Assembly: GCA_038225555.1 (NCBI GenBank)
Contig: JBBRRB010000002.1
Location: 186,001 to 250,000 of the forward strand
DNA from: JANXQZ01 sp038225555
Lineage (GTDB): Bacteria; Acidobacteriota; Terriglobia; Bryobacterales; Bryobacteraceae
Length of the DNA: 64,000 nt
Direction: 5' to 3'
Part shown: in pieces, positions 35,501 through 44,411 of the stretch
How positions within the stretch are numbered: position 1 is the first letter of the stretch
How the letters are laid out: every line of letters begins with the position of its first letter
The notes under the pieces: model-generated
What the model was told of the DNA's origin: nothing
Database searches by the model: none
What the model saw: only the letters and a program-made list of their open reading frames with translations
Program-made: the position numbers and the translations under genes

Positions 35501-35860
35501 CCGCTCGCGCAATATTTGGGAACAGAATCCATGAATCGTTCCGATCACGGCTTCTTCCAGGTGCTTTAGCGCATCCTCGAGATTCGCAATCTCAAACGGA
35601 TCGATAGCACTCTGCCGCGCATCATCCAGCGATTGGCGCAATCGAATCTTCAACTCACCCGCTGCCTTATGCGTGAAAGTAACGGCGGCTATCTTTTCGA
35701 TCCGTCCCGCACCCGTCCGCAGAACATTGAGCAAGCGTCTCACGAGTTCAGTAGTCTTGCCTGTTCCGGCGGAGGCCTCGACAATGAGACTCTCATGCAA
35801 GCTGGACCGGATGCGCTCGCGAGCGGCCTCGTCTCCCGACGGTTGTCTGATCGGGATCAC
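32492..35860 (-). CDS. addA: AddA-like helicase-nuclease
   Basis: A 1122-residue UvrD/Rep-type helicase fused to a nuclease, the motor subunit of the AddAB complex that processes double-strand breaks for recombination. Walker A is at residues 31-36 (EASAGTGKTTELVRR), motif Ia is VTFTHKAAGELKIRL, motif II is VFVDEFQDTDPLQAEIL, then GDPKQSIYKFRRADL, MTVHNAKGLEFPVVIL and VAATRARDLLVIP. The C-terminal PD-(D/E)XK site is GTIDLAFLEG...VDFKTD. It starts four bases inside the AddB-like gene (ATGA), the usual coupling. Confidence 0.9.
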   Translation of the reverse strand: MIPIRQPSGDEAARERIRSSLHESLIVEASAGTGKTTELVRRLLNVLRTGAGRIEKIAAVTFTHKAAGELKIRLRQSLDDARQSAIDPFEIANLEDALKHLEEAVIGTIHGFCSQILRERPVEAVVDPAFEEMSEGESARLYDRVFRAWLERSLNRPSPALRRALVRSAAPLDQLKKAGWTLIEWRDFPAAWRRSAFQREEEIDTLVVSAVELGNSSARPQSSQDNLYKSLAPLREFVARVERAESASHRDYDLLEGLLLKLRRDLKRDFRKGSGKYGADVSREAVYAASEIFQAAAGAFQERADSDLAAGLREEMRDLLDNYDSLKRKSGKLDFNDQLILTRDLLRSNAEVRRYLQERFSHVFVDEFQDTDPLQAEILILLAADDPVETEWLKTTPTPGKLFLVGDPKQSIYKFRRADLSLYASVCEELVGRGVGLVKLTHSFRSSVPLQEFVNSAFAPLMLADEGQAAYSPLSDGFLPVTDQPSIIALPAPKPYGKQRVAMKSIEECLPETIAAYIEWLIHDSGWKVRDPDCSGSLVPIRSQHIAILFRRFVTFGRDVTRDYAQALEAREIRHLLVGSKSFHDREEIETIRAALAALEWPGDELSVFAALKGSLFALPDGLLLRYRHAAGRLHPFGPSQNDPELAPVQDALAILAELHRQRNRRPLADTLNELLEATRAHAAFALRPAGHQVLANVYRVVSLARNFEQTGGISFRAFIEELERQSERTDSAEAPVMEEGAEGVRMMTVHNAKGLEFPVVILADMTCKICSTDPDRYIDPKRNLCATRVLGCAPEELLEHGAEERRREEAEGVRVAYVAATRARDLLVIPTIGDKRFEGWLSPLSDALYPPVERNRVASVASGCPKFGPTTVLERPREYDNEEELSVMPGMHKPCAGTHEVVWWDPAVLRLSVPRPQGLRYENILMEGESEGLVQYLKWKERRAETIARGTRKSRDVFIATESGSAPASTVVVESLHRRPNRPAGRPFGILVHDMLRDVAFDAGRPAIEALAASHRGTSEEIEAATEAVLNALAHPVIQRAARASRLHRELPVALPIENGRILEGTIDLAFLEGDLWTIVDFKTDADIASKRTQYERQLQWYVYALARITGQQARAVLLSL

Positions 35861-38800
35861 GGCAGAGCCCTCACAGCGTCCAGCGGTTCCAGAGGCTCAG
35901 GCTTCTTCCGCCGCAGTCGCTCTTCCTCATACGGACCGCAAACGCTTTGGTAATCGCATGTCACGCAAGCGTCTTTGCTCGGCGCGGCGGGGAGAAATCC
36001 GGTTTGAATCGCATCCTCAATCGTGCGCAATACCTGATGCAAGCGATCGCGTGCCTGGGGCGTCGCTGCGATGTCGATGCGCTGGTATCCGCCACGCTGC
36101 GTGCAGTAAAAGAGGCGGCCTGATTCCACCGGCTTCCCCCACAGCGCCTCGCCCGCTAGCGCGTAAAGCAGCGGTTGAAGCACTGTGCCTTGTCCCACGG
36201 AAACAGGAGGCTTGTCGGGAGGCTTCCCGGTCTTGTGATCCACCACTCGTAGAGCCCCGCTTGGTCGGTGCTGCTCCACCAAGTCCATTGAACCGCGCAC
36301 CCTGTACCCGTCGAAGATCACTGCGGATTCGGCGGTGCTGGCGGGATCGCGGGGCTGACGCGGGTCGTTTTGCAAACCGAACCCAAATTCAAAATGCACA
36401 GGGGACCAATCTGAATCGTGCTCCGCGACCTCCCGTATCCAAGCGCGAAAGTCCGTTCTGAGATCCTCGATTTCAGCGCTCCAGACGCGTGCAATCGCGG
36501 GTGCCAGTCTTTCTGCATACTCGGCTGCCACTCGGCTAAACACGCGATCCGCCGTTTCGAGAGTCCGTTCGCTCCCGCGAAAATACTCGAACTGCGCGCG
36601 GTGGAAGAGAGCCCCGCGAGTAAGCGGATCCAATTGCTCGAGTGCCACCGAGTCTTCTCGCGGACTCAGATTGAAAATGGCTCGAAGGGCAAACCGATAC
36701 GGACACACCGCGAATTGCTGCAGCGCGGACGGCGAATAAGAGCGGCGGGTGAGGGAATGCTGCCGGAGAGTTTCCAGCGCTTTCGAATCGAGGTCGACCA
36801 GACCATCGGCATCAAACCAGCCTGGACGCCAGCGACGGCCGCGAGCACGAAGTGACCGCGCGAGGTGGACGTTCACTTCCATCAAGTAGCGCGCCGAACT
36901 CTTTGCGCCACGCTTTCCCTCGATAGCTGGTCTTAGAGATGCCAGGTCGTACTCGGCATCGTCAATCGCAGCCTGCGGGTCTTCCGGAGCGGGCCAACTC
37001 AAACGTGTATGGGCCGCCGCAGCCGTGCGCTTTTTGAATGCCGCCAGATCGGGCAGTTTACCTTCCACGGCGCGTACGATCTCCAGCGCATAGAAAGACG
37101 GCACGCGCGGGCGGGACAAAGTAGTGTCCATGCTCGGATACGAAACAGTTAGCTGACGGCTGGCGCTAGCGACGGCGCCGATCAGCAGGAGACGTTCGCG
37201 GGTAACAGAGTCGTCCTTGAGAAGGAGCCCGGCATTGAGCTCAATTCGATAGCGGTCCAGCAGCAGCGGATTTTCGAGAGACCTGCGGGGGAAAACGCCT
37301 TCGGCCAGACCTGGCAGAAAGATGAAAGGAAACTGCCGCCCGCGGACCTCTTCAATGGAACAGACGAAGACGGATCCATAACGCCGGCCCTCCGGTTCAA
37401 CCTGGAGGAATCGCAACCGATCCTCCAACACGCCATAGACCTCATTGGTTTCAACCGGCCCGACTTCGGTCATCGGCTCCAGTTCTTCGAGAACCGAGAG
37501 CACCGACGTCGGAGAGCGCAGGGAGGAGTCTGCAAGCTCGTTCAACTTTTCAAGCCACAGGCCCCAGGAAGCGCGTCTCGGAAGCGCATCCAGCCTGGCG
37601 ATCAACGGAAGTGCGAAGATTTCCAAATGGTCGAGTTGTGCGATGCGGCGCTCAATGCGCTCCTTTTCGGTGGAATCCTGGGCCCCGGCAAGACGCGTGC
37701 GGAACTCTTCTTGCAATCCTCTGAGTCGGCGTTCCCATCGCGCCGGTCCACCGATCACGGCGGCATCCACCAGCAGCTTTTCCCAACCAGCCAACATCTC
37801 TGGGCCGTCTGGAACTTGCGCCAGCGACAAGTATTCGGCGAAGCGAGAAGCCGAACAGCCTTCCGCCGCGCAGGCGAGCAAGGCTAGAAACGCGCGTCCG
37901 GCGGGATCGGGACGGCTCGCGCCTTGGCTGAAGTATGCCGGGATGGCGGCTCGGCGCAGAGCTTCTTCCACCAAGGCTTGATAGCGCCTGGGGTCTCGGA
38001 GCACGACCGCCACCTCGTCGAAGGCCGCCCCGGTTTCGGCGAGCGCCACGATGCGGCGCGCAATTTCGACGCACTCCATTCCTTCCCCGGCTGCGGAGAA
38101 GAATTGGACGCTCTGGTCTGCCGTCCGGACTTCAGGCGCACGCGGAGAAAATAGCCACTGGCGAGCCGAATCGAGTGAAGTGTTTCCTGACGATTCCGCG
38201 ACAGTTTCGCTTTGGACTCCGAAGATCCTTCCGTAAGCTGAGTGATCGTCCGAGAGGTGGATCGCCAATGCTTCGGGTGCCTGTCCAACAACCGATGCAA
38301 GGAAACGCTCCTCGCAGGCATGTGGAATTTCCGGATCAATGCAGATGACGGGAAGGCCCAGCAGCCGGTGCGATGCTTCAGCGGCGAACCCGAAAAGTAA
38401 GGGAAGATCAGCCAGCGATCGAGTCGCCAGCTCGTTTTTGCAAAACGAACCCAATCGCGACAGATCGAGGCCCGGCTTTCCCACGCGTTCGAGTTCGGCG
38501 GTCTTGACACCTTGCGACCGCAACTCCAGCAGCGTTGCCGCCAGCACTCGGGCAAACCCCGGGGTGGCTGCGACCGGTCCGAAATAGCTCAGCCTACCGC
38601 TCGAATTCAGCTCGAAAACGGCGCGAGCGGCGAGCGCTTCCAAGCCCAAACCCGTGACCATGCTAAGCCCAGCTTCGGCAAGTGACCTGGCTGCGACCGA
38701 CGCAGCGAACTGGGTCAACGTGAAGCGGTGCACTCCCAGCAGACCTGCACCCGCGTTGGTTCGCACAAATTCATCGGCTGCGGATCTTGTGGCTGCCAGC

Positions 38801-38898
38801 ACAACTACTTCCCCGTTTTTGGCCCATTTGCGCAGAAACACGCCAGCCTCAGCGAGCAAGGGCGGATATGAACGGCTCTGGATGACCCGCTTAGACAC
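35857..38898 (-). CDS. addB: AddB-like nuclease subunit
   Basis: About 1013 residues. The C-terminus holds a PD-(D/E)XK nuclease: GSMDLVEQHRPSG...VVDHKTGKPP. Four Cys for an iron-sulfur cluster are present: one in FAVCPYRFALRAIF and three in ACVTCDYQSVCG. The N-terminal helicase-like region has no good Walker A, as AddB-type proteins often lack ATPase activity. Motif text EVRGRQFPFIFLPGLAEGVFPRR is typical of the family. GTG 38898 is preferred because the longer frame to 38949 would run 46 bases into the preceding gene. It lies five bases after that gene. Confidence 0.85.
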   Translation of the reverse strand: MSKRVIQSRSYPPLLAEAGVFLRKWAKNGEVVVLAATRSAADEFVRTNAGAGLLGVHRFTLTQFAASVAARSLAEAGLSMVTGLGLEALAARAVFELNSSGRLSYFGPVAATPGFARVLAATLLELRSQGVKTAELERVGKPGLDLSRLGSFCKNELATRSLADLPLLFGFAAEASHRLLGLPVICIDPEIPHACEERFLASVVGQAPEALAIHLSDDHSAYGRIFGVQSETVAESSGNTSLDSARQWLFSPRAPEVRTADQSVQFFSAAGEGMECVEIARRIVALAETGAAFDEVAVVLRDPRRYQALVEEALRRAAIPAYFSQGASRPDPAGRAFLALLACAAEGCSASRFAEYLSLAQVPDGPEMLAGWEKLLVDAAVIGGPARWERRLRGLQEEFRTRLAGAQDSTEKERIERRIAQLDHLEIFALPLIARLDALPRRASWGLWLEKLNELADSSLRSPTSVLSVLEELEPMTEVGPVETNEVYGVLEDRLRFLQVEPEGRRYGSVFVCSIEEVRGRQFPFIFLPGLAEGVFPRRSLENPLLLDRYRIELNAGLLLKDDSVTRERLLLIGAVASASRQLTVSYPSMDTTLSRPRVPSFYALEIVRAVEGKLPDLAAFKKRTAAAAHTRLSWPAPEDPQAAIDDAEYDLASLRPAIEGKRGAKSSARYLMEVNVHLARSLRARGRRWRPGWFDADGLVDLDSKALETLRQHSLTRRSYSPSALQQFAVCPYRFALRAIFNLSPREDSVALEQLDPLTRGALFHRAQFEYFRGSERTLETADRVFSRVAAEYAERLAPAIARVWSAEIEDLRTDFRAWIREVAEHDSDWSPVHFEFGFGLQNDPRQPRDPASTAESAVIFDGYRVRGSMDLVEQHRPSGALRVVDHKTGKPPDKPPVSVGQGTVLQPLLYALAGEALWGKPVESGRLFYCTQRGGYQRIDIAATPQARDRLHQVLRTIEDAIQTGFLPAAPSKDACVTCDYQSVCGPYEEERLRRKKPEPLEPLDAVRALP

Positions 38899-38903
38899 TA
38901 CAT

Positions 38904-39536
38904 CTATGGTACGGCTGGGCTGCCTTCGAGGCGATAGACCTTGTTCCACGCGAACTCATACGCGCCTACCGGAAGATCTTCCTTCAGTTCGAGAATATAA
39001 GTTTCGCGATTCGTGGTCACACGGAAGCGAAATGAGTCAGGCCTTCCGATGGTCTCGATGTCTCGATAACGCCACGTGCGCGAGTCCGTCAGCTTATCAC
39101 TGACAAACTGAATTGCCCCCTCGCCGATCTCAAGCGTTCCGTTCGTCCCGCCCAGCGCGCGCCGATGATAGGCGGCGGCTCGAAAATTTGCGCCTTCTGC
39201 GTAATGACCGACAACGGGGCGGTGAACATGAGCGGTCAGAAATTTCGCCAGTTCTTCGACCGGCGCATCCGATCTGGCGCGAAACGTATACTCGCGGCGT
39301 TCATATGTTTCAAACCTTAGCGACCGAGGGTCGGCAACCGCCGCTTCGCGCAGATCGCGCAACAGGATCGTTATCCTCGTTTTGCCGTCGCGAGACTGAA
39401 ATGCGACAGCTCGGGCATCGATGCGCAAAGTCCCGGGCTGGTCCTTCAGTATCCTCGATCGCGACACCTCCAGATCGAAGGTGTCCGCAGCCGACGCAGC
39501 GATTACGATCGTCAATATCAAAAAGAACAACCTCAT
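38904..39536 (-). CDS. Secreted protein, unknown
   Basis: A 210-residue protein with a signal peptide (MRLFFLILTIVIAASAADT). The mature part has two similar halves: SRILKDQPGTLRIDARAVAFQSRDGKTRITILLRDL and GGTNGTLEIGEGAIQFVSDKLTDSRTWRYRDIETIGRP, each resembling a PH-like or GRAM-like strand pattern. It may be a duplicated domain; no function is known to me. It starts four bases inside the end of the efflux pump gene, so it is translated with it, and is followed five bases later by the AddB-like gene. Confidence 0.78.
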   Translation of the reverse strand: MRLFFLILTIVIAASAADTFDLEVSRSRILKDQPGTLRIDARAVAFQSRDGKTRITILLRDLREAAVADPRSLRFETYERREYTFRARSDAPVEELAKFLTAHVHRPVVGHYAEGANFRAAAYHRRALGGTNGTLEIGEGAIQFVSDKLTDSRTWRYRDIETIGRPDSFRFRVTTNRETYILELKEDLPVGAYEFAWNKVYRLEGSPAVP

Positions 39537-42500
39537 ACCGCCTCCCTGGCAAGCTTGCGAACTTCAAAGCCCTTCCAAATTTCGTACACGGCCGGATAGA
39601 CCAGCAGCTCCAGCAAGAACGAGGTGAAGATGCCGCCCACCATGGGAGCCGCGATGCGCCGCATGACGTCGGAACCGGCCCCGTGCGACCACATGATCGG
39701 CACCAGTCCTAGAAACATTACCGCCACCGTCATCACCTTGGGACGCAAACGCTTCACCGCCCCGTCTTCAATGGCCGCCCGCAGGTCGTTCATGCTTCGC
39801 ATTTGGCCGGACCGCTTCCGCTCCTCGTACGCCAGTTCAAGGTAAAGCAGCATGAATACGCCGGTCTCCGCATCAACCCCGAGCAGCGCGATCAATCCTA
39901 CCCAGACGGCCACGCTCAGGTTGTAACCCAGTAAATAGAGCAGCCAGATCGCGCCTACCGCAGAGAACGGAACTGCGAGCAGGATGATCAGAGTCTTCGC
40001 GAACGATCCCGTGTTGAAGTACAAGAGCAAGAAGACAATCAATAGCGTGATCGGGACCACGATCCGCAACCGCTCGGTGGCGCGTTGCAGATATTCGAAT
40101 TGGCCGCTCCAAACCAGCTGATATCCCGGTGGCAGGCGAACGCTCTCAGCAACCGCACGCTGGGCCGCTTTAACATAAGTGCCCAGGTCCACCGTTGTAT
40201 CCACGTAGACGAACCCAGCAAGGAAGCCCTCTTCGTTCTTGATCATGGGAGCGCCCGTGCGAACCGTGAGATCTGCCAGTTCGGAAATCGGGATCTGTGA
40301 GCCGTCAGGCGTGGGAATTAGTACCCGGCTCAGCTTCGAGAGATCGTCTCGAAGACCGCGCGCATACCGCACGTTCACCGAATAGCGTTCGCGGCCTTCC
40401 ACGGTTGTCGTGACGTTCTGTCCACCCACTGCGGCTTCGAGGATTTGGTTCACCTGCGCAACGCTCAAGTTATAGCGGGCAGCTTCAGCGCGCTTCACTT
40501 GGTAATCGATGTAATATCCGCCGGTAACGCGTTCGAAGAAGGCGCTGCGTGTTCCAGCCACGCCTTGCAACACGTGCTCCACCTGCAAACCGATCTGTTC
40601 GATGGTCTCCAACTTCGGCCCCATCACCTTCACGCCGACTGGCGTACGAATCCCGGTTGTGGTCATGTCGATGCGCGTGCGAATGGGGAAAAGCCACGCG
40701 TTCGCGAATGAAGGAATCTGTACCGCGCGGTCGAGCTGGTCAATTAGCGCATCCCAAGCAATAGGCTGGTCTTCAGGCCAAAATCGGGCGAGTTGCGGCT
40801 TACTCCAGATTGGGGCCCAACCCGAATACCAGCGCTCGTGATGTTCCTTAGGCCACTCGCTCTCAGGCTTCAGCAACACCGTGGTTTCCACCATGCTGAG
40901 CGGAGCCGGGTCCGTGGCAGTGTCGGATTTGCCGATCTTTCCATACACGCTCTTGATCTCAGGAAATTGATAGAGGAGCTTGTCCTGAATTTGGAGATAC
41001 CTGCTTGCCTCCGTGATCCCGATGCCCGGCAGCGTGATCGGCATGTAGAGAATCGAGCCTTCATTGAGCGGAGGCATGAACTCAGATCCAAGGCGCTGAT
41101 AAATCGGAATCGTGATGAGCACTACTATCACGGCCGCAATCACCACCAGCCAGCGCAGTTTCAGAACAGCCCGGACGATCGGATGATAGAGGCGCATCAG
41201 GGGCCGGCTGATCGGATGCCGCTCCTCGCTGTGAAACTTCCCGACTAGCAGCGCGTTCGCAATCCAGGACACCCAACGCGGACGAAACCGGAATTCGCGA
41301 GATCTTATGAGCAGCAGCCGGATCGCAGGATCGAGCGTAATCGCTAATACTGCGGCAATCATGATGGAAAAGTTTTTTGTGAATGCGAGCGGTTTGAAAA
41401 GGCGGCCTTCCTGATACTGCAGCGCGAAGATCGGCATGAAAGATATTGCGATGACCAGTAGGGAGAAAAAGCTCGGCCCCCCTACCTCCTTAACCGCCTC
41501 TATGACCACCTGCGAAGCCGAACCGGGCCGACCTGCGGCCTCCCAGTGCTCCAACTTCTTATGTGTTTGCTCGACCACGACAATCGCCGCGTCAACCATC
41601 GCGCCAATCGCGATCGCAATACCGCCGAGCGACATAATGTTCGCAGTCAGGCCCATCGCGTGCATGGGAATGAAAGCGAGCGTGACTGCGATTGGAATGG
41701 TGATGATCGGGATAATCGCGCTTGGAAAATGCCATAGGAAAATCAAGATAACAACGCTGACAATGACCAGCTCTTCAATCAAGGTGTGCCGCAGAGTATC
41801 GATAGAACGGTCGATCAGGTCCGAGCGATCATACGTGGTGACCACCTCGACGCCGGGCGGGAGACTCGACTGCAAATCAATCAGCTTTTTCTTCACGCGC
41901 TCGATTACGTCACGCACATTTTGCCCATAGCGAATAATGACTGTTCCGCCCGTGACTTCCCCTTCCCCATTCAGCTCTACAACGCCTCGACGCATCTCTG
42001 GTCCGAGTTCCACGCGCGCAATGTCGCGCACGCGGACGGGGGCGCCGTTGTTGCCGACGGCAACAGACAGGTTCTGAATATCGGCCAGAGACTGAATGTA
42101 ACCGCGCCCTCGCACCACGTATTCCTTCCCGGTCATTTCAAGGCTGCGCGCTCCCACTTCGCTGTTTCCGTTGCGCACTGCATCCATCACTTGCGTGAGC
42201 GGCACTTTGTACGCCAGCAAGCGATTCGGATCCACGTTGATTTGGTATTGCTTCACGAATCCGCCGACCGTGGCTACCTCTGCGACGCCGGGCACGCTTT
42301 CCAGCCAGTAGCGCAGGTACCAGTCATTGAACGAGCGCATCTGCTGAAGATTGTTTTGGCCGGTCTTGTCTCTCAGCGCATACTGGAATGCCCAACCGAC
42401 CCCGGTTGCGTCCGGGCCCAATTTTGGCGACACGCCTTCCGGGAGTTGGCCGTTGAGCTTGCTCATATATTCGAGCACGCGCGTGCGGCCCCAATATATA

Positions 42501-42805
42501 TCTGTGCCCTCTTCGAAGATCACGTAGACGTAAGAGAAACCGTAATCCGAACTGCCCCGCACCACGCTCACATGAGGCGCGGCGAGCATCGCGGATATGA
42601 TCGGAAACGTAACTTGGTCTTCGATCAAGTCAGGACTGCGGCCTGGCCATTCCGTATAAATGATTACTTGCGCATCGGAGAGATCCGGAATCGCATCCAG
42701 GGGAATCTCTCGCATTGACCAAATGCCATACAGCGTGAGGCAGACCGTTAACACTACGATCAGCACGCGATTGTGCGCGGAAAAATCGATGATGCGGTTG
42801 ATCAT
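39533..42805 (-). CDS. cusA: CusA-type heavy-metal RND efflux pump
   Basis: A 1090-residue inner-membrane proton-driven pump with 12 helices and two periplasmic loops. The fourth helix carries MSLGGIAIAIGAMVDAAIV followed by VVEQ, nearly the CusA text with the proton-relay Asp and Glu. TEWPGRSPDLIEDQVTFP and GSEFMPPLNEGSILYMPITL are hallmarks of the heavy-metal branch. Copper or silver is likely by resemblance, but Cus and Czc pumps are close, so zinc, cobalt or nickel are not excluded. The start ATG 42805 is chosen; the longer frame to 42838 overlaps cusB by 26 bases. Confidence 0.92.
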   Translation of the reverse strand: MINRIIDFSAHNRVLIVVLTVCLTLYGIWSMREIPLDAIPDLSDAQVIIYTEWPGRSPDLIEDQVTFPIISAMLAAPHVSVVRGSSDYGFSYVYVIFEEGTDIYWGRTRVLEYMSKLNGQLPEGVSPKLGPDATGVGWAFQYALRDKTGQNNLQQMRSFNDWYLRYWLESVPGVAEVATVGGFVKQYQINVDPNRLLAYKVPLTQVMDAVRNGNSEVGARSLEMTGKEYVVRGRGYIQSLADIQNLSVAVGNNGAPVRVRDIARVELGPEMRRGVVELNGEGEVTGGTVIIRYGQNVRDVIERVKKKLIDLQSSLPPGVEVVTTYDRSDLIDRSIDTLRHTLIEELVIVSVVILIFLWHFPSAIIPIITIPIAVTLAFIPMHAMGLTANIMSLGGIAIAIGAMVDAAIVVVEQTHKKLEHWEAAGRPGSASQVVIEAVKEVGGPSFFSLLVIAISFMPIFALQYQEGRLFKPLAFTKNFSIMIAAVLAITLDPAIRLLLIRSREFRFRPRWVSWIANALLVGKFHSEERHPISRPLMRLYHPIVRAVLKLRWLVVIAAVIVVLITIPIYQRLGSEFMPPLNEGSILYMPITLPGIGITEASRYLQIQDKLLYQFPEIKSVYGKIGKSDTATDPAPLSMVETTVLLKPESEWPKEHHERWYSGWAPIWSKPQLARFWPEDQPIAWDALIDQLDRAVQIPSFANAWLFPIRTRIDMTTTGIRTPVGVKVMGPKLETIEQIGLQVEHVLQGVAGTRSAFFERVTGGYYIDYQVKRAEAARYNLSVAQVNQILEAAVGGQNVTTTVEGRERYSVNVRYARGLRDDLSKLSRVLIPTPDGSQIPISELADLTVRTGAPMIKNEEGFLAGFVYVDTTVDLGTYVKAAQRAVAESVRLPPGYQLVWSGQFEYLQRATERLRIVVPITLLIVFLLLYFNTGSFAKTLIILLAVPFSAVGAIWLLYLLGYNLSVAVWVGLIALLGVDAETGVFMLLYLELAYEERKRSGQMRSMNDLRAAIEDGAVKRLRPKVMTVAVMFLGLVPIMWSHGAGSDVMRRIAAPMVGGIFTSFLLELLVYPAVYEIWKGFEVRKLAREAV

Positions 42806-42812
42806 CTGTTCG

Positions 42813-44411
42813 CTAGCGCGCCGTGATATTCGTCTCAACGACGCCTATCACGCTCCCGTTCTTGCGGGCCGTTACCGTCGTTTGCCAAGTCCAGGCCGTC
42901 GGAAACTCGATCTTCCCGGCATAGATTCCGCTCCCCGCCTCCGCGAGACTTGCCTTGGAACTCATCGGCGTCATTCCAGCCATCTGCGGCATGGACAGGC
43001 GCACGTCCACTTGAGCACCGATCAGCGGTTGGCCGGCCGCATCGTTCACCAGCAAGCGCATCGAATTCAACCCGGTCTTGGCTGTCTTAGGTTCCAGCAC
43101 ATCCACCGAGATCGATTGCGCAGGCGTGCCCATCCCGGCAAACGCGCCCTTCAAACGGCTCTCCGAATCGATGAGGAAATTGGCTCCGGTTACAACTCGT
43201 TCGCCAGCTTTGAGACCCTCTAAAATGCCCGCTCTGTCACCGGATTCGGCGCTGACCTTCACCTGCCGAGGCTGAACGTAACCGTTGCCCTTATCGATGA
43301 ACACGTACTGTTCAGTGCCGGTGTTCATCACCGCGTCTTGCGGAACCAGCACCTGCCGACCCACCGAAACAGACATGCTGATGTTGGTGAACATCTCAGG
43401 TTTCAGCAAAAGGCCAGGATTGGGAAATTCCATACGCAGTTGAACGGTGCGGCTCTTCGGATCGAGGAACGGATAGATAAAGTCGACGCGTCCTCGGATT
43501 TTTCGTCCCCCGCCTGAGTACGGCAGCTCGATTTCTGCCGCCTGCCCCGTCCGGATGAATGGAATGTCCATTTCATAAAGTTCACCCAGGACCCAAACTC
43601 GCGAAAGATCCACAATCGTAAACAGGTCCTTCGAGGGATCGACGAATGTTCCATGGTGATAAGCGGTCCGCTCCATCACAACTCCCCCGACCGGCGAATA
43701 CACCGTGATCGCGCGCTTGACCTTGCCTTCCGTTTCAAGCCTTTGGATCTCTTGGTCCGTCACATCCCAGAGGCGCAGACGCTCACGCGCAGCAGCGATC
43801 AGGTTTTCCGACCCTTCTGCTGCGGAAGGCAGAGTGCTGTCGCGCAACAAGGATCGCGATTTTAGAGCGAGTAGAAAATCCTGTTCGGTGGCGACAAGAT
43901 CCGGGCTGTAGATCGTGAACAGAGGATCACCGACACGAACCGGCTTTCCCACCGAGTCCGCGAACACATCTTCGATATAGCCGGAGACCTTGCTGTGAAT
44001 GTGCGTCAGCTTCGTCTCGTCGTAGCTCACCTTGCCGACGATTCGAATGTCTTTGGTGAGCGTTCCCATTTCAGCGGCAACCGAGCGCATGCCGATGAGT
44101 TGTTGCTTCTCCGGGGCAACGAAAATCGCACCAGCCTGCGGCGCCGCGCCGGCGGGAGCTGCGGCATTTGCGGCCTGAGGCGATCCCTCCAGCTTCACCA
44201 GCTTCATGCTGCAGATGGGACAGTTGCCTGGCTTGTCGGAATGGTAATCTTTGTGCATCGGGCAGTAATACACGTCCTTCGTGGCAGCCATGGCGGATGC
44301 AACTTTGGGCCGAACCAGCTGTGGCTTGAAGACGGCAAACCAGGCAAACGCGAGTACGGCCAGGCCGAGCAACCCGACTAGCGCAAGCGTGGGCAGGCGT
44401 TTGCGATTCAC
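42813..44411 (-). CDS. cusB: CusB-type membrane fusion protein
   Basis: A 532-residue periplasmic adaptor with an N-terminal membrane anchor. Residues about 47-70 form a heavy-metal-binding domain, YYCPMHKDYHSDKPGNCPIC, with two CxxM/CxxC-like sites. Then come the lipoyl and hairpin parts (KVSGYIEDVFADSVGKPVRVGDPL), the beta-barrel (GRVDFIYPFLDPKSRTVQLRMEF) and membrane-proximal domain. The last 100 residues form an additional beta domain (MRLLVNDAAGQPLIGAQVDVRL) resembling YtkA-like domains. It starts within the last four bases of the outer-membrane gene. Confidence 0.92.
   Translation of the reverse strand: MNRKRLPTLALVGLLGLAVLAFAWFAVFKPQLVRPKVASAMAATKDVYYCPMHKDYHSDKPGNCPICSMKLVKLEGSPQAANAAAPAGAAPQAGAIFVAPEKQQLIGMRSVAAEMGTLTKDIRIVGKVSYDETKLTHIHSKVSGYIEDVFADSVGKPVRVGDPLFTIYSPDLVATEQDFLLALKSRSLLRDSTLPSAAEGSENLIAAARERLRLWDVTDQEIQRLETEGKVKRAITVYSPVGGVVMERTAYHHGTFVDPSKDLFTIVDLSRVWVLGELYEMDIPFIRTGQAAEIELPYSGGGRKIRGRVDFIYPFLDPKSRTVQLRMEFPNPGLLLKPEMFTNISMSVSVGRQVLVPQDAVMNTGTEQYVFIDKGNGYVQPRQVKVSAESGDRAGILEGLKAGERVVTGANFLIDSESRLKGAFAGMGTPAQSISVDVLEPKTAKTGLNSMRLLVNDAAGQPLIGAQVDVRLSMPQMAGMTPMSSKASLAEAGSGIYAGKIEFPTAWTWQTTVTARKNGSVIGVVETNITAR

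Noticed and set aside
41786..42718. A 310-codon forward frame opposite cusA.
   Set aside because: Antisense to conserved CusA text; His- and Arg-rich in a way expected of a shadow frame.
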